A stretch of DNA of 64,000 nt. Origin: Gracilibacillus caseinilyticus. Lineage in GTDB: Bacteria; Bacillota; Bacilli; Bacillales; Amphibacillaceae. A program made the position numbers and the translations under genes. This document shows positions 54,993 to 62,777 of this stretch, piece by piece. The stretch covers positions 2,976,001 to 3,040,000 of the forward strand of contig NZ_CP095072.1 of NCBI RefSeq assembly GCF_022919115.1. Reading direction: 5' to 3'. The notes beneath the pieces were generated by a model, which worked only from the letters and a program-made list of their open reading frames with translations, was not told the origin of the DNA and did not search any database. The number at the start of each line of letters is the position of its first letter. Positions within the stretch are counted from its first letter, which is position 1.

Positions 54993-56177
54993 TTGGATAA
55001 GACAAAAACACAGGAAGATAATATACAAATACTTTTAGACTATTTCAAGTCAATGAATTATCAGTTTGAAAAATATCCTAGTAATAATGTTGGAAACTAC
55101 TACGATTTAAAGAAACTAAAGAGTTTTATAAATAATGAAGTTGAGTTTTGGGATGATGTTGTTAATAATTTCAACATTACAGAAACCGCGAAATTTCCAA
55201 TTTTATTAGTATCGCAAAATTTTAACAATATAAATAAAAATATAGAATATTTGTTAAAAAATGAAACTGAAGATATCGATAGTAAAAAGAAAAGATTAGA
55301 TACAGTATTGAATACGATTAAAGGAAATAAATTTCCATGTATTTTTTCGATTAGCAATGAAGCAAAAATTATAAAAATGTTAAGCGATAACAAGTCCATC
55401 AGAACTATTAATGGATTTTTGAAAGGTTATTTTAGTCCGAGAGAACATCAACATCTAAAAATAAGTAATAATGAATTTTTAAACAATGAATTTATTTTAG
55501 GTATAACAATAGCAAGTAAGTTATTATACCCTGAAATCACCAGTGACCTAAATGATGAATACTATCGAAACCTCGAAGAATTAGTTGAAAATACAAATAT
55601 TAATAGTGTGAATGTGATAAATTCACTAAATAAATCATCTAACGAGATAAAGGAAAAATTCACTTCTTTTTTAAATGAAATTAATCAAGAAAGAGAGAAT
55701 TATTCAGAAAGAAATGAAGTTTTTTTGAATGAAAAACAAGAAACTTTTTTAAAGTTGGAAAACAAATATAAAGAGCATCTAAAATTAAAAGAACCAGCAG
55801 AATATTGGAATGTAGCTGCAAATGAATATGAAAACAGAGGTGAAAAATGGAGGAATTGGTCTTTGGGGTCTAGTATAATATTTATTTCTATTTTAACTGT
55901 GATATTAATATTTACGAATGTTAAAAACACTCTTGATCTAAGTTCAGTAAAATTTACAATAATACTAACTGTGATTATTTCTGTTGGTTTTTTAATTATT
56001 AATCTCTTTATAAAATTGTCTACTTCTAATTTTCATTTAGCTAATGATGCTCATGAAAGACATCATTTAACTTATGTATACCTAGCGCTTTTAAATGAAA
56101 CTGAATTTAGTCCAGAAGAAAAAAATATTGTCTTACAAGCCCTATTTTCTAGGTCAGATAGTGGTAACAAAAGCTGA
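54993..56177 (+). CDS. DUF6161-like membrane protein
   Basis: 394 residues. A long soluble helical region (about 1-270, with the coiled coil KFTSFLNEINQERENYSERN) is followed by two membrane helices (SIIFISILTVILIF; FTIILTVIISVGFLIINLFI) and the C-terminal motif NFHLANDAHERHHLTYVYLALLNE-like sequence typical of DUF6161. TTG start behind AGAGGTGATGTA. It is the last gene before the right end; such end genes are often cargo. A defence role is possible but not shown. Confidence 0.6.
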   Translation: MDKTKTQEDNIQILLDYFKSMNYQFEKYPSNNVGNYYDLKKLKSFINNEVEFWDDVVNNFNITETAKFPILLVSQNFNNINKNIEYLLKNETEDIDSKKKRLDTVLNTIKGNKFPCIFSISNEAKIIKMLSDNKSIRTINGFLKGYFSPREHQHLKISNNEFLNNEFILGITIASKLLYPEITSDLNDEYYRNLEELVENTNINSVNVINSLNKSSNEIKEKFTSFLNEINQERENYSERNEVFLNEKQETFLKLENKYKEHLKLKEPAEYWNVAANEYENRGEKWRNWSLGSSIIFISILTVILIFTNVKNTLDLSSVKFTIILTVIISVGFLIINLFIKLSTSNFHLANDAHERHHLTYVYLALLNETEFSPEEKNIVLQALFSRSDSGNKS

Positions 56178-56275
56178 TTCTGGTACTCAACTCCCTGGTC
56201 AAGCTATTACTTCACTAATGAAACAAAAACAATAAATGTCAACTGATTTTAAGTTTGCAATAATAATGCATAACA

Positions 56276-56284
56276 AATGCAATG
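56276..56284 (+). other. gerE: Right attachment core (attR)
   Basis: AATGCAATG, the second copy of the core, directly followed by CAGAAGCTGGGTG, codons 52-56 of gerE. Confidence 0.85.
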
Positions 56285-56356
56285 CAGAAGCTGGGTGTTA
56301 AGGGGCGCTCACAAGCTGTAGTGGAATTGTTGCGAATGGGCGAGTTAGAGCTCTAG
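56285..56356 (+). pseudogene. gerE: gerE, C-terminal part (codons 52-74)
   Basis: In the frame set by the core, CAGAAGCTGGGTGTTAAGGG reads QKLGVKG and continues RSQAVVELLRMGELEL to TAG, the exact C terminus of GerE. It has no start of its own. With 33835-33987 it makes a 74-codon gene. Its terminator follows. Confidence 0.93.
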
Positions 56357-56359
56357 ATG

Positions 56360-56395
56360 AAAACCAGTTATTCTATAAAGGAATAACTGGTTTTT
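56360..56395 (+). terminator. Terminator of gerE
   Basis: AAAACCAGTTATTC (56360-56373) pairs with GAATAACTGGTTTT, loop TATAAAG, then Ts. It also serves the convergent membrane-protein gene. Confidence 0.88.
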
Positions 56396-56907
56396 CTGTT
56401 GGTAAAGAATTTATTTGTGAAATAGCGGTTGGATTATGCAGCAGCTTAAAGATTTTTCCGATATATGATATAACCAGATACAATAAAATTATATTTGCCA
56501 TCAATGGGACCATGTCAACTGAATAAGCATTGTTTACAGACAGGTGCTGTAAAATGAAGCTAGAATTATTTTCGCTGTAAATAGTCACAAATGGAAAAGG
56601 AAAACCAAAAGTATAAGCATATTTAGTCGTATGAAGTAATGTAGGTGACGGATCAGGTATAATGCCGGAAAGGGTTAAAAATATAGCAAGTGCTACTAAT
56701 AAGAGAGGGGGTTTTTAGGTGATGTCTTTTTATTACACGACTTAAAAAGATTCCAAATAATAAAAGTGTAATAGAATATAGTAAGATGTTAGTGAATGTG
56801 GGATTGATGTTAAGAGCAATAGAACATATTTCCAAAACAGCTCCAATTCCAGTTAAAATAAGAAATACAAAAATAAATTCGATGATAGATTTTAATGTGT
56901 CACTCAT
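56373..56907 (-). pseudogene. Four-helix membrane protein, frameshifted at 56707-56716
   Basis: ATG 56907 opens 84 residues with two helices and reads ...RVIKRHHLKTP, then leaves frame at an AAAAACCCCC run (plus strand GGGGGTTTTT, 56707-56716). In the +1 frame the protein goes on as LLLVALAIFLTLSGIIPDP to helices ending LYLVISYIGKIFKLL and a stop at 56373. One fewer C restores a protein of about 177 residues. No family recognised. Outside the element, downstream of gerE. Confidence 0.65.
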
Positions 56908-57144
56908 GATAACGCCTCCTTTATCTTTTGATATAATTGGTTAAATGTGTAAAATGTTATAGCAAATCAAACCTTTTTAAGCAATTAGCTATGAAAGTGT
57001 GAATAATCAGATAAAGAACTCAATGCAACTTGATTTTAAAGGAATAGTATATAATTTGTAGTTGTAATCTTCTCTTTACTAACAATGGCACTAGAATTGT
57101 AGGAAATTAGAAAAGAACTGACACTATTTATAGATAAAAGTTAA

Positions 57145-57561
57145 TTACGAATCTTGCAATGCCTTTCTGCTGCGAAAAGCAATCACATACCATATAATAT
57201 TAACAACGCATGTAGCCGCACATATAGCTATTACAGCCATAGTGATAGGGGCGTTCTGACCGGAAACTTCACCAATTAGCAGGTTTATGGGAATTAAAGC
57301 TAAGTTAATTAATAACCCTATACCACAAAATACTGCCAGCACATATTTCATAGTATCCATTCCAGTCATATAAAGGATCAAAGGGATTATGTAAAACATA
57401 AGAATCATAATGATTGCAAGCCACATACCTATTGAGTTAAATGTATTCGTGTTTGGTCCCGAATCAGCAAGTGGCGAAGCGGAGCTTAGTGTCATCATGG
57501 AGCAAAAGAGAATAGCTGATAATAAAGTGGTGATAACCACACGTTTTTTCATTCTTTTCAC
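57145..57561 (-). CDS. Membrane protein of unknown function, 138 residues
   Basis: A basic start and signal-like helix (RVVITTLLSAILFCSMMTLS, then SASPLADSG), followed by three more helices (MWLAIIMILMFYIIPLILYM and others). AGGTGAAAAGA precedes the start. No domain recognised. Alone between two intergenic regions. Confidence 0.65.
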   Translation of the reverse strand: MKRMKKRVVITTLLSAILFCSMMTLSSASPLADSGPNTNTFNSIGMWLAIIMILMFYIIPLILYMTGMDTMKYVLAVFCGIGLLINLALIPINLLIGEVSGQNAPITMAVIAICAATCVVNIIWYVIAFRSRKALQDS

Positions 57562-57818
57562 CTCACATAAAAATAGGAACAGAACTTAATAAAACAACAC
57601 CAAACATTTCCTTGTAAAACATTTACAAATACATTTTCTGGTATCTTATTAGATTTGTCAAGATTAACTTTGAAAATTAATCTGTATTTGTAAAAATGGA
57701 AAGACCAGTTATCCTTACATGAGAGTAACTGCTTTTATTTTATACGTTAGGAAAGCATTAAATTTTTGCAATGAAGCAGATCGACGAAGTGAAAATTTAG
57801 AAGGTACAAAGTATAAGC

Positions 57819-57861
57819 AAAACTTCGGCACTCGTTAATGATGGGGCGAATGCCGAGTTTT
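57819..57861 (-). terminator. Terminator after the aprX-like gene
   Basis: AAAACTTCGGCACTCG pairs with CGAATGCCGAGTTTT. The rest of the gap 57562-57875 holds a weaker hairpin (CAGTTAT/GTAACTG near 57705) and no gene that I can see. Confidence 0.8.
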
Positions 57862-57875
57862 ACTAGATATAATTG

Positions 57876-59219
57876 TTAATTATGATTGATCTGCTGCGGT
57901 ATAGACTGCTCCGCATTAACATAACCAGCACCATAAACATTTTCGTCGCGATCCACCCAAATATCAGTACCAGACTTTAACCTTTCTTTTATCTCGTCAG
58001 CTGTTAGGTCAGGATTATGTTGCTTCATTAAACTTACTACGCCGGCTATGATTGGTGTCGCCATGGACGTGCCGGACATAATATAGTAATCTCCGTCGAC
58101 GCGATTGGATTTCTGAAGTCGGTCAAGATAGGAATTAGGGGAGCGTAAGGAAATAATATCGACGCCAGGTGCAAGAATATCTGGTTTTATTTCTCCATAG
58201 AGTGTCGGACCTCGGCTTGAGAAGCTTGCAACCTCATCATCCCGGCGTGTATTTGCTGTTGTGCGATCATCAAGTGCTCCGACTGTAATGACACGATCAC
58301 TTAGACCTGGACTGGAAATAGTTTGTGGGTCTGGCCCACTGTTACCAGCTGCCACACAGACAGTAATACCACTTTTCCATGCTTCCTCTACTATTTGAAC
58401 CATAGGATCGCGGTCTTCTTCGCCATAACTTTGTGCTTCAGAACCTAGAGACATGCTGATAATGTCAATAGGAGTAGTAGGGTGATCTTCGTTATACTGA
58501 ATACACCATTCTACACCTTGCATGATCGTATCTAATGTACCTGATCCCATTTTATTTAATACTTTTACACCAGCCAGATTTGCTTTAGGGGCAGGTCCCA
58601 TATATTTTCCGTCAGAAGCAGATGCGTCTCCGGCGGCATCACCGGCACAATGTGTTCCGTGACCATTATCATCATATGGTTCTGTGCGATTATTAATAAA
58701 ATCTACAAAATCAGTAATTCTACCCGATAAATCCTGATGTGGATATATTCCTGTATCAATAATGGCAATTTTAGTTCCTTTTCCAGTTAAAGCTGTATTA
58801 TTTCGAAATACCTGCTTCGCTTTTGCCGACTCAACTGCAACATCTAATAAAGCTTGCACCTCTTTATTCTTATATACTTTTTTGACATGATTACAGGTGG
58901 ATAGCATTTCCTCTAAGCTGTCAGGAGTCATATCTGCTGTACAACATGAAACCCTGTTATAGTAATGATATAACTTATTGTTTTTATGTTTCTTCGTAAT
59001 TTCTGCTATTTGCTGACAACCGTCTTCATATGCCTCAGGCTGAAATTGCACAATAACAGAAAGTTTTTTCTTACGCATTAATTTTCTTTCAAATAATCCA
59101 TGCAAGAAGCACGGTGTATATTTAAAAGGACGATACAAATGAATTAAATCATCACGCAATGATCGGTCTAGCTGTTTACTATAATTTCGAACGGTCTGAA
59201 TCATAGAATATCCAAACAA
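57876..59219 (-). CDS. aprX: Subtilisin-family serine peptidase (AprX-like)
   Basis: 447 residues without a signal peptide. The S8 catalytic triad is Asp in KIAIIDTGIYPH, His in DDNGHGTHCAGD and Ser in MSGTSMATPIIAG, with the oxyanion Asn in VAAGNSGPD. An N-terminal prodomain-like region of about 130 residues precedes it. Length and lack of export signal match B. subtilis AprX, an intracellular protease. Probably has its own promoter. Confidence 0.92.
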   Translation of the reverse strand: MFGYSMIQTVRNYSKQLDRSLRDDLIHLYRPFKYTPCFLHGLFERKLMRKKKLSVIVQFQPEAYEDGCQQIAEITKKHKNNKLYHYYNRVSCCTADMTPDSLEEMLSTCNHVKKVYKNKEVQALLDVAVESAKAKQVFRNNTALTGKGTKIAIIDTGIYPHQDLSGRITDFVDFINNRTEPYDDNGHGTHCAGDAAGDASASDGKYMGPAPKANLAGVKVLNKMGSGTLDTIMQGVEWCIQYNEDHPTTPIDIISMSLGSEAQSYGEEDRDPMVQIVEEAWKSGITVCVAAGNSGPDPQTISSPGLSDRVITVGALDDRTTANTRRDDEVASFSSRGPTLYGEIKPDILAPGVDIISLRSPNSYLDRLQKSNRVDGDYYIMSGTSMATPIIAGVVSLMKQHNPDLTADEIKERLKSGTDIWVDRDENVYGAGYVNAEQSIPQQINHN

Positions 59220-59350
59220 AATTATCCCCTCATTTCTTCTTTGTCTACTTCAATCTATGAGAGGATGAAAGCTTTGGCATCCATGATTGTCCAATAATTA
59301 TCGAAAATAGGTAAATTTAAGAGATTAAATAGTTTAATCTAAAAATGAAT

Positions 59351-59379
59351 AAAAAAAACCGGGCATAAACCAGCCCGGT
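59351..59379 (-). terminator. Leftward terminator
   Basis: ACCGGGC (59358-59364) pairs with GCCCGGT (59373-59379); read leftward it ends in eight Ts. It protects the aprX-like gene from transcription coming from the hydrolase side. Confidence 0.85.
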
Positions 59380-59407
59380 CGTCAACGAACTAAAATATTT
59401 AGCTTCT

Positions 59408-59566
59408 TATAATACGGTTTATGTAACTGGATGTCTGCTTAGCAAAGTTCCGGAAATATGCCTCGCAGGACGCGAAGTGGTTGGTAGAAGGTATCCCAGC
59501 ACACACAATATATCAAAATGGTCCCATAGCTAGTTAGCATATTCCATATTATGGGGATATGCTTTT
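59408..59566. repeat. Reduced inverted copy of the dispersed repeat
   Basis: It begins TATAATACGGTTTATGT and contains CAGGACGCGAAGTGGTTGG and GTATCCCAGCACACACAATA, then ATATCAAAATGGTCCCA, the reverse complement of the left part of the copy at 33178. The middle is deleted. The right end forms a hairpin (AGCATATTCC/GGGGATATGCT) with a T-run. Confidence 0.75.
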
Positions 59567-59601
59567 TTATCTCTCAATCTTAAGTCTAAATTTTCTTATT
59601 A

Positions 59602-59636
59602 AAAACCAGTATTTCATATGAAATAACTGGTTTTAA
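59602..59636 (-). terminator. Terminator after the alpha/beta hydrolase gene
   Basis: AAAACCAGTATTTCAT pairs with ATGAAATAACTGGTTTT with one bulge; ends in a T-run leftward. Confidence 0.82.
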
Positions 59637-59662
59637 AGTGTCTATGTAATGACCACACAGCT

Positions 59663-60469
59663 TTACTTCATCAATTCTTTCCGCTTTGACCATTCATAAA
59701 TAATCGCATTACACTCATTATAATATTTTGTTGGTACTTGGTGCTTGGAATGATGTATATAAGCAACCTCTACATCATTAATTTTTTTGCGAAAAGCATG
59801 CTGGTAGGAGTGGACATAAAAATCATTCGCTCCATAAATAAGCAGAAGTGGGACATGGATAAGGTGTAAACGATCTGCAGCCTGATAATTTAAACCTAGC
59901 TGGTATTGTTGCGTCAGCATATGTGGGGCTGTTTTCTTAATTTCCAATTCCATTTCTTTAGCGGCTCTTTTATCACGAAAGTGGTTGAAGCTAAGTCCTT
60001 TTGCCAGTAAACCGATCCATTTCCACTTCGCTATCGTGATCCCCAATCCGTACTGCGTTCGCAACGTGATATTCCCAGGAGTGTAGTAACCACCGATCAA
60101 AATAAGGGCCAAGGTATGATTCGGGTATCGTAAGGCGAACTCCTGTGCAATTAAGCCGCCATTTGAGTAGCCACAAATGATGGCTTGACTAATTCTATTC
60201 ACATCCATTATGCGTTTTACGTCTTCAACAAAATCGGAGAATTGAAGGATTCCCTCTGTACCACTACTTCGGCAGTCACCTCTGTTATCAAAGGTGATGA
60301 GCTTAAAGTGATCTTTCAGTAATTGTTGATAGCGAAAAGTTAAATGTCCCATGGCTGGCGGGGAAATAAAAATAATTGCCGTTCCTGATCCGGTACATTG
60401 AAAATACAAAGCAGGTTGTGTTTCGGTATATGGCATAATTACACTCCCTATCTGACTGTTCGTGTCCAT
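59663..60469 (-). CDS. Alpha/beta hydrolase
   Basis: 268 residues, cytosolic. Nucleophile Ser in CGYSNGGLIAQEF, oxyanion region IFISPPAMGH, acid Asp in IYGANDFYVH and His near HHSKHQVP. The substrate cannot be told. GGGAGTGTAATT precedes ATG. Confidence 0.88.
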   Translation of the reverse strand: MDTNSQIGSVIMPYTETQPALYFQCTGSGTAIIFISPPAMGHLTFRYQQLLKDHFKLITFDNRGDCRSSGTEGILQFSDFVEDVKRIMDVNRISQAIICGYSNGGLIAQEFALRYPNHTLALILIGGYYTPGNITLRTQYGLGITIAKWKWIGLLAKGLSFNHFRDKRAAKEMELEIKKTAPHMLTQQYQLGLNYQAADRLHLIHVPLLLIYGANDFYVHSYQHAFRKKINDVEVAYIHHSKHQVPTKYYNECNAIIYEWSKRKELMK

Positions 60470-60594
60470 CTATTAAGAGTGTTCACTACCAATCCATATT
60501 TTATCCGAATTGCTTCTTTTATCGGTGCGACACCCCTGTTTTATAGATCTTTACTTAAGTTTTCGTTAAAATTGGAATTTTTTCGTAAATAGTG

Positions 60595-60623
60595 TTGACG
60601 TCAAAATATTTTGAATATATAAT
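60595..60623 (+). promoter_or_regulatory. Sigma-A promoter of the exporter operon
   Basis: TTGACG (60595-60600), 17-base spacer, TATAAT (60618-60623). Confidence 0.82.
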
Positions 60624-60668
60624 TATTGAGCATTGATAAAAAATTTTAAACAAAGGAGGTTACGCAAA

Positions 60669-60746
60669 ATGAATACGAAACGTTTATTTCCTGTTCGCAT
60701 TCTACAACTGAATGATATTACCGTGACCTCCTTTTCGATGAATTAA
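60669..60746 (+). CDS. 25-residue leader peptide (BmrB-like attenuator)
   Basis: AAAGGAGGTTACGCAAA gives a very strong ribosome site for MNTKRLFPVRILQLNDITVT plus five residues. ACCTCCTTT inside its last codons (60726-60734) is complementary to its own ribosome site (60652-60660). Two terminators follow before the exporter genes. In B. subtilis, bmrB encodes such a peptide, and ribosome stalling on it by antibiotics allows transcription of bmrCD. The same mechanism is inferred. Confidence 0.7.
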   Translation: MNTKRLFPVRILQLNDITVTSFSMN

Positions 60747-60797
60747 TAGTTCATTTCACAACTATTATCATTAGAAAACTGTATCTATAAAATTCGG

Positions 60798-60828
60798 AAG
60801 ATCACGGACTTGTTCGTGATCTTTTTTT
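60798..60828 (+). terminator. First attenuator terminator
   Basis: AAGATCACG and CGTGATCTT, then seven Ts; located 52 bases after the leader peptide stop. Confidence 0.9.
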
Positions 60829-60862
60829 GTTGCCTGTCAGAAGTGGATAGATGCAACATTTT

Positions 60863-60897
60863 AGCGTATACGTCACGAACGTATGCGCTTTTTTTAT
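60863..60897 (+). terminator. Second attenuator terminator
   Basis: AGCGTATACG pairs with CGTATGCGCT (one wobble), then seven Ts. Two terminators in series should keep basal expression very low. Confidence 0.85.
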
Positions 60898-60932
60898 TTT
60901 TTATCAATGCACAAAAAAACGAAGGAGGAAGA

Positions 60933-60989
60933 ATGATGAAATGTTTGATTGGAGCAACTGATAACAAAGATAGGATAGATGGTGGATAG
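60933..60989 (+). CDS. Possible second leader peptide, 18 residues
   Basis: GAAGGAGGAAGA precedes ATG ATG, encoding MMKCLIGATDNKDRIDGG. Lies 45 bases before the exporter gene. Good ribosome site but no homologue known to me. Confidence 0.4.
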   Translation: MMKCLIGATDNKDRIDGG

Positions 60990-61034
60990 CTAGATCAGAA
61001 GGGAACCGTCAGCAGAGAGGAGAGAGGTTAGCGT

Positions 61035-62777
61035 ATGTTTTCAGTATTTTATAAATTATCATGGTTTTTTAAAGAGCAATGGGTTCGTTATTCCATTGCG
61101 ATTACAGCATTAATCATCGTAAGTTTTATTGATTTATTGCCACCAAAGTTAGTAGGGATGGCCATTGATGCGATTCAGTATAACGAATTGACTGCGGAAC
61201 GCTTAATGCAGCTTATTGTTATATTCGTCGGATTAATTATCATCAGCTATGGCATTATGTTTTTGTGGGATTACCATTTATTTGGAGGATCCTTATTACT
61301 AGAAAGAAAAATGCGCTCGAAATTGATGAGTCATTTTATGAAAATGAGTCCTCGCTTTTTTAGTCATAATCGGACAGGTGACTTAATGGCGCGTGCGACT
61401 AACGATTTGAAAGCGATTATGATGACGGCGGGTTTTGGGATACTTACACTGGTCGATTCCACGATTTTCATGTCCTTTATTATTCTCATGATGGGATTTA
61501 CAATCAGCTGGCAGTTAACACTTGCTGCATTAATACCGATGCCGTTAATGGCCATTATCGTTCACCAATATGGGAAGATCATTCACACTCGTTTTACCGC
61601 AGCACAGTCAGCTTTTAGTGAATTGAATAATTATACGTTGGAAGCAATTCGAGGAGTTCGTGTCACCCGTGCATTTGTACAGGAGCAACAAGATTTCGAG
61701 CGCTTTTCAGACATGACAGAAACCGTTTTTCAGAAAAATAAGTCTGTAGCCAATATGGAAGCATTTTTTGAACCAACGATCAAAATTTTAGTAGGAATTT
61801 CGTACACGATTGGTCTTGGTTACGGTGCGATGATGGTGATCGACAATCGTATTTCATTAGGAGACCTGGTCACGTTTAATGTTTACTTAGGAATGCTGAT
61901 ATGGCCAATGTTTGCAATTGGAGAGTTAATTAACGTGATGCAGAGAGGGAATGCATCGATTGATCGTGTGGATCATGTATTTGCACAACAAGCCGATGTA
62001 ACTGATCCAGCCAAACCAAAAACGATAGAGATTCCAGAAGTAATTGATTTTCATCAAGTGGATTTTTTTTATCCGGATGTGAATGGCAAGCAATTAGATT
62101 CGGTCAATGTAACGATTCAGCGAGGAGAAACGATTGGAATCGTCGGCAAAACAGGTGCAGGAAAAACAACATTATTTAAGCAGCTATTGAGAGAATATGC
62201 ACCACCACAAGGGGGTCTGACCATCAATCAAATTCCGATAGCAAGCTTTTCACTGGACACAACAAGATCCTGGATCGGATATGTGCCACAAGAGCATGTA
62301 TTATTCTCCAAAACAGTCAAAGAAAATCTTCTTTTTGGTTGTGGACACAAAACCAATCAGGAAATTGATCGTATCCTGGAATCGGCATGTTTGAAAGCAG
62401 ATATGGAAGCTTTGCCGGAAGGACTTGAAACATTAGTTGGTGAGAGTGGCGTTACCTTATCTGGAGGGCAGAAACAGCGTGTTTCATTAGCGCGAGCGTT
62501 ATTAATGGATCCAGAAATTTTGATTTTGGATGATTCTTTGTCTGCGGTAGATGGAAAAACAGAAGCAAATATCATTGCCCATTTAAAACGAGAACGACAA
62601 GGGAAAACGACTTTGATAGCTGCCCATCGTTTGTCAGCTGTTAAACACGCTGATCAGATTATTGTATTAGACGAAGGTCACATCGTGGAAAGTGGCCGGC
62701 ATGATGACCTGATGAAGCAAGGTAGCTGGTATAAAAAACAATTTAACATGCAAAAAATGGAAGGCGGTGAAGAATAA
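61035..62777 (+). CDS. ABC exporter half, BmrC-like
   Basis: 580 residues: six-helix membrane domain (1-320) and an ATPase domain with Walker A GKTGAGKTT, signature LSGGQKQRVS and Walker B ILILDDSLSAVD. The residue after the Walker B Asp is Asp instead of the catalytic Glu, the degenerate site known from BmrC-type partners. It pairs with the next gene as a heterodimeric multidrug exporter. AGAGAGGTTAGCGT precedes ATG. Confidence 0.9.
   Translation: MFSVFYKLSWFFKEQWVRYSIAITALIIVSFIDLLPPKLVGMAIDAIQYNELTAERLMQLIVIFVGLIIISYGIMFLWDYHLFGGSLLLERKMRSKLMSHFMKMSPRFFSHNRTGDLMARATNDLKAIMMTAGFGILTLVDSTIFMSFIILMMGFTISWQLTLAALIPMPLMAIIVHQYGKIIHTRFTAAQSAFSELNNYTLEAIRGVRVTRAFVQEQQDFERFSDMTETVFQKNKSVANMEAFFEPTIKILVGISYTIGLGYGAMMVIDNRISLGDLVTFNVYLGMLIWPMFAIGELINVMQRGNASIDRVDHVFAQQADVTDPAKPKTIEIPEVIDFHQVDFFYPDVNGKQLDSVNVTIQRGETIGIVGKTGAGKTTLFKQLLREYAPPQGGLTINQIPIASFSLDTTRSWIGYVPQEHVLFSKTVKENLLFGCGHKTNQEIDRILESACLKADMEALPEGLETLVGESGVTLSGGQKQRVSLARALLMDPEILILDDSLSAVDGKTEANIIAHLKRERQGKTTLIAAHRLSAVKHADQIIVLDEGHIVESGRHDDLMKQGSWYKKQFNMQKMEGGEE

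Larger units (their letters stand above)
33979..56284. mobile_element. 22.3-kb inovirus-like element inserted in gerE
   Basis: The element lies between two 9-bp direct repeats AATGCAATG (33979-33987 and 56276-56284), 22,297 bp apart. Excision at the repeats restores gerE exactly. Order: PARIS-like pair, ImmA-like protease, Mrr nuclease and repressor (leftward); then Cro-like protein, primase-helicase, candidate origin, one long structural operon with coat-like peptides, Zot-type ATPase and wall hydrolase, NERD protein, serine recombinase, and end cargo (rightward). There is no capsid, portal, terminase or tail gene of a tailed phage, so a filamentous or other membrane-extruded virus is the best reading. 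Confidence 0.85.
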
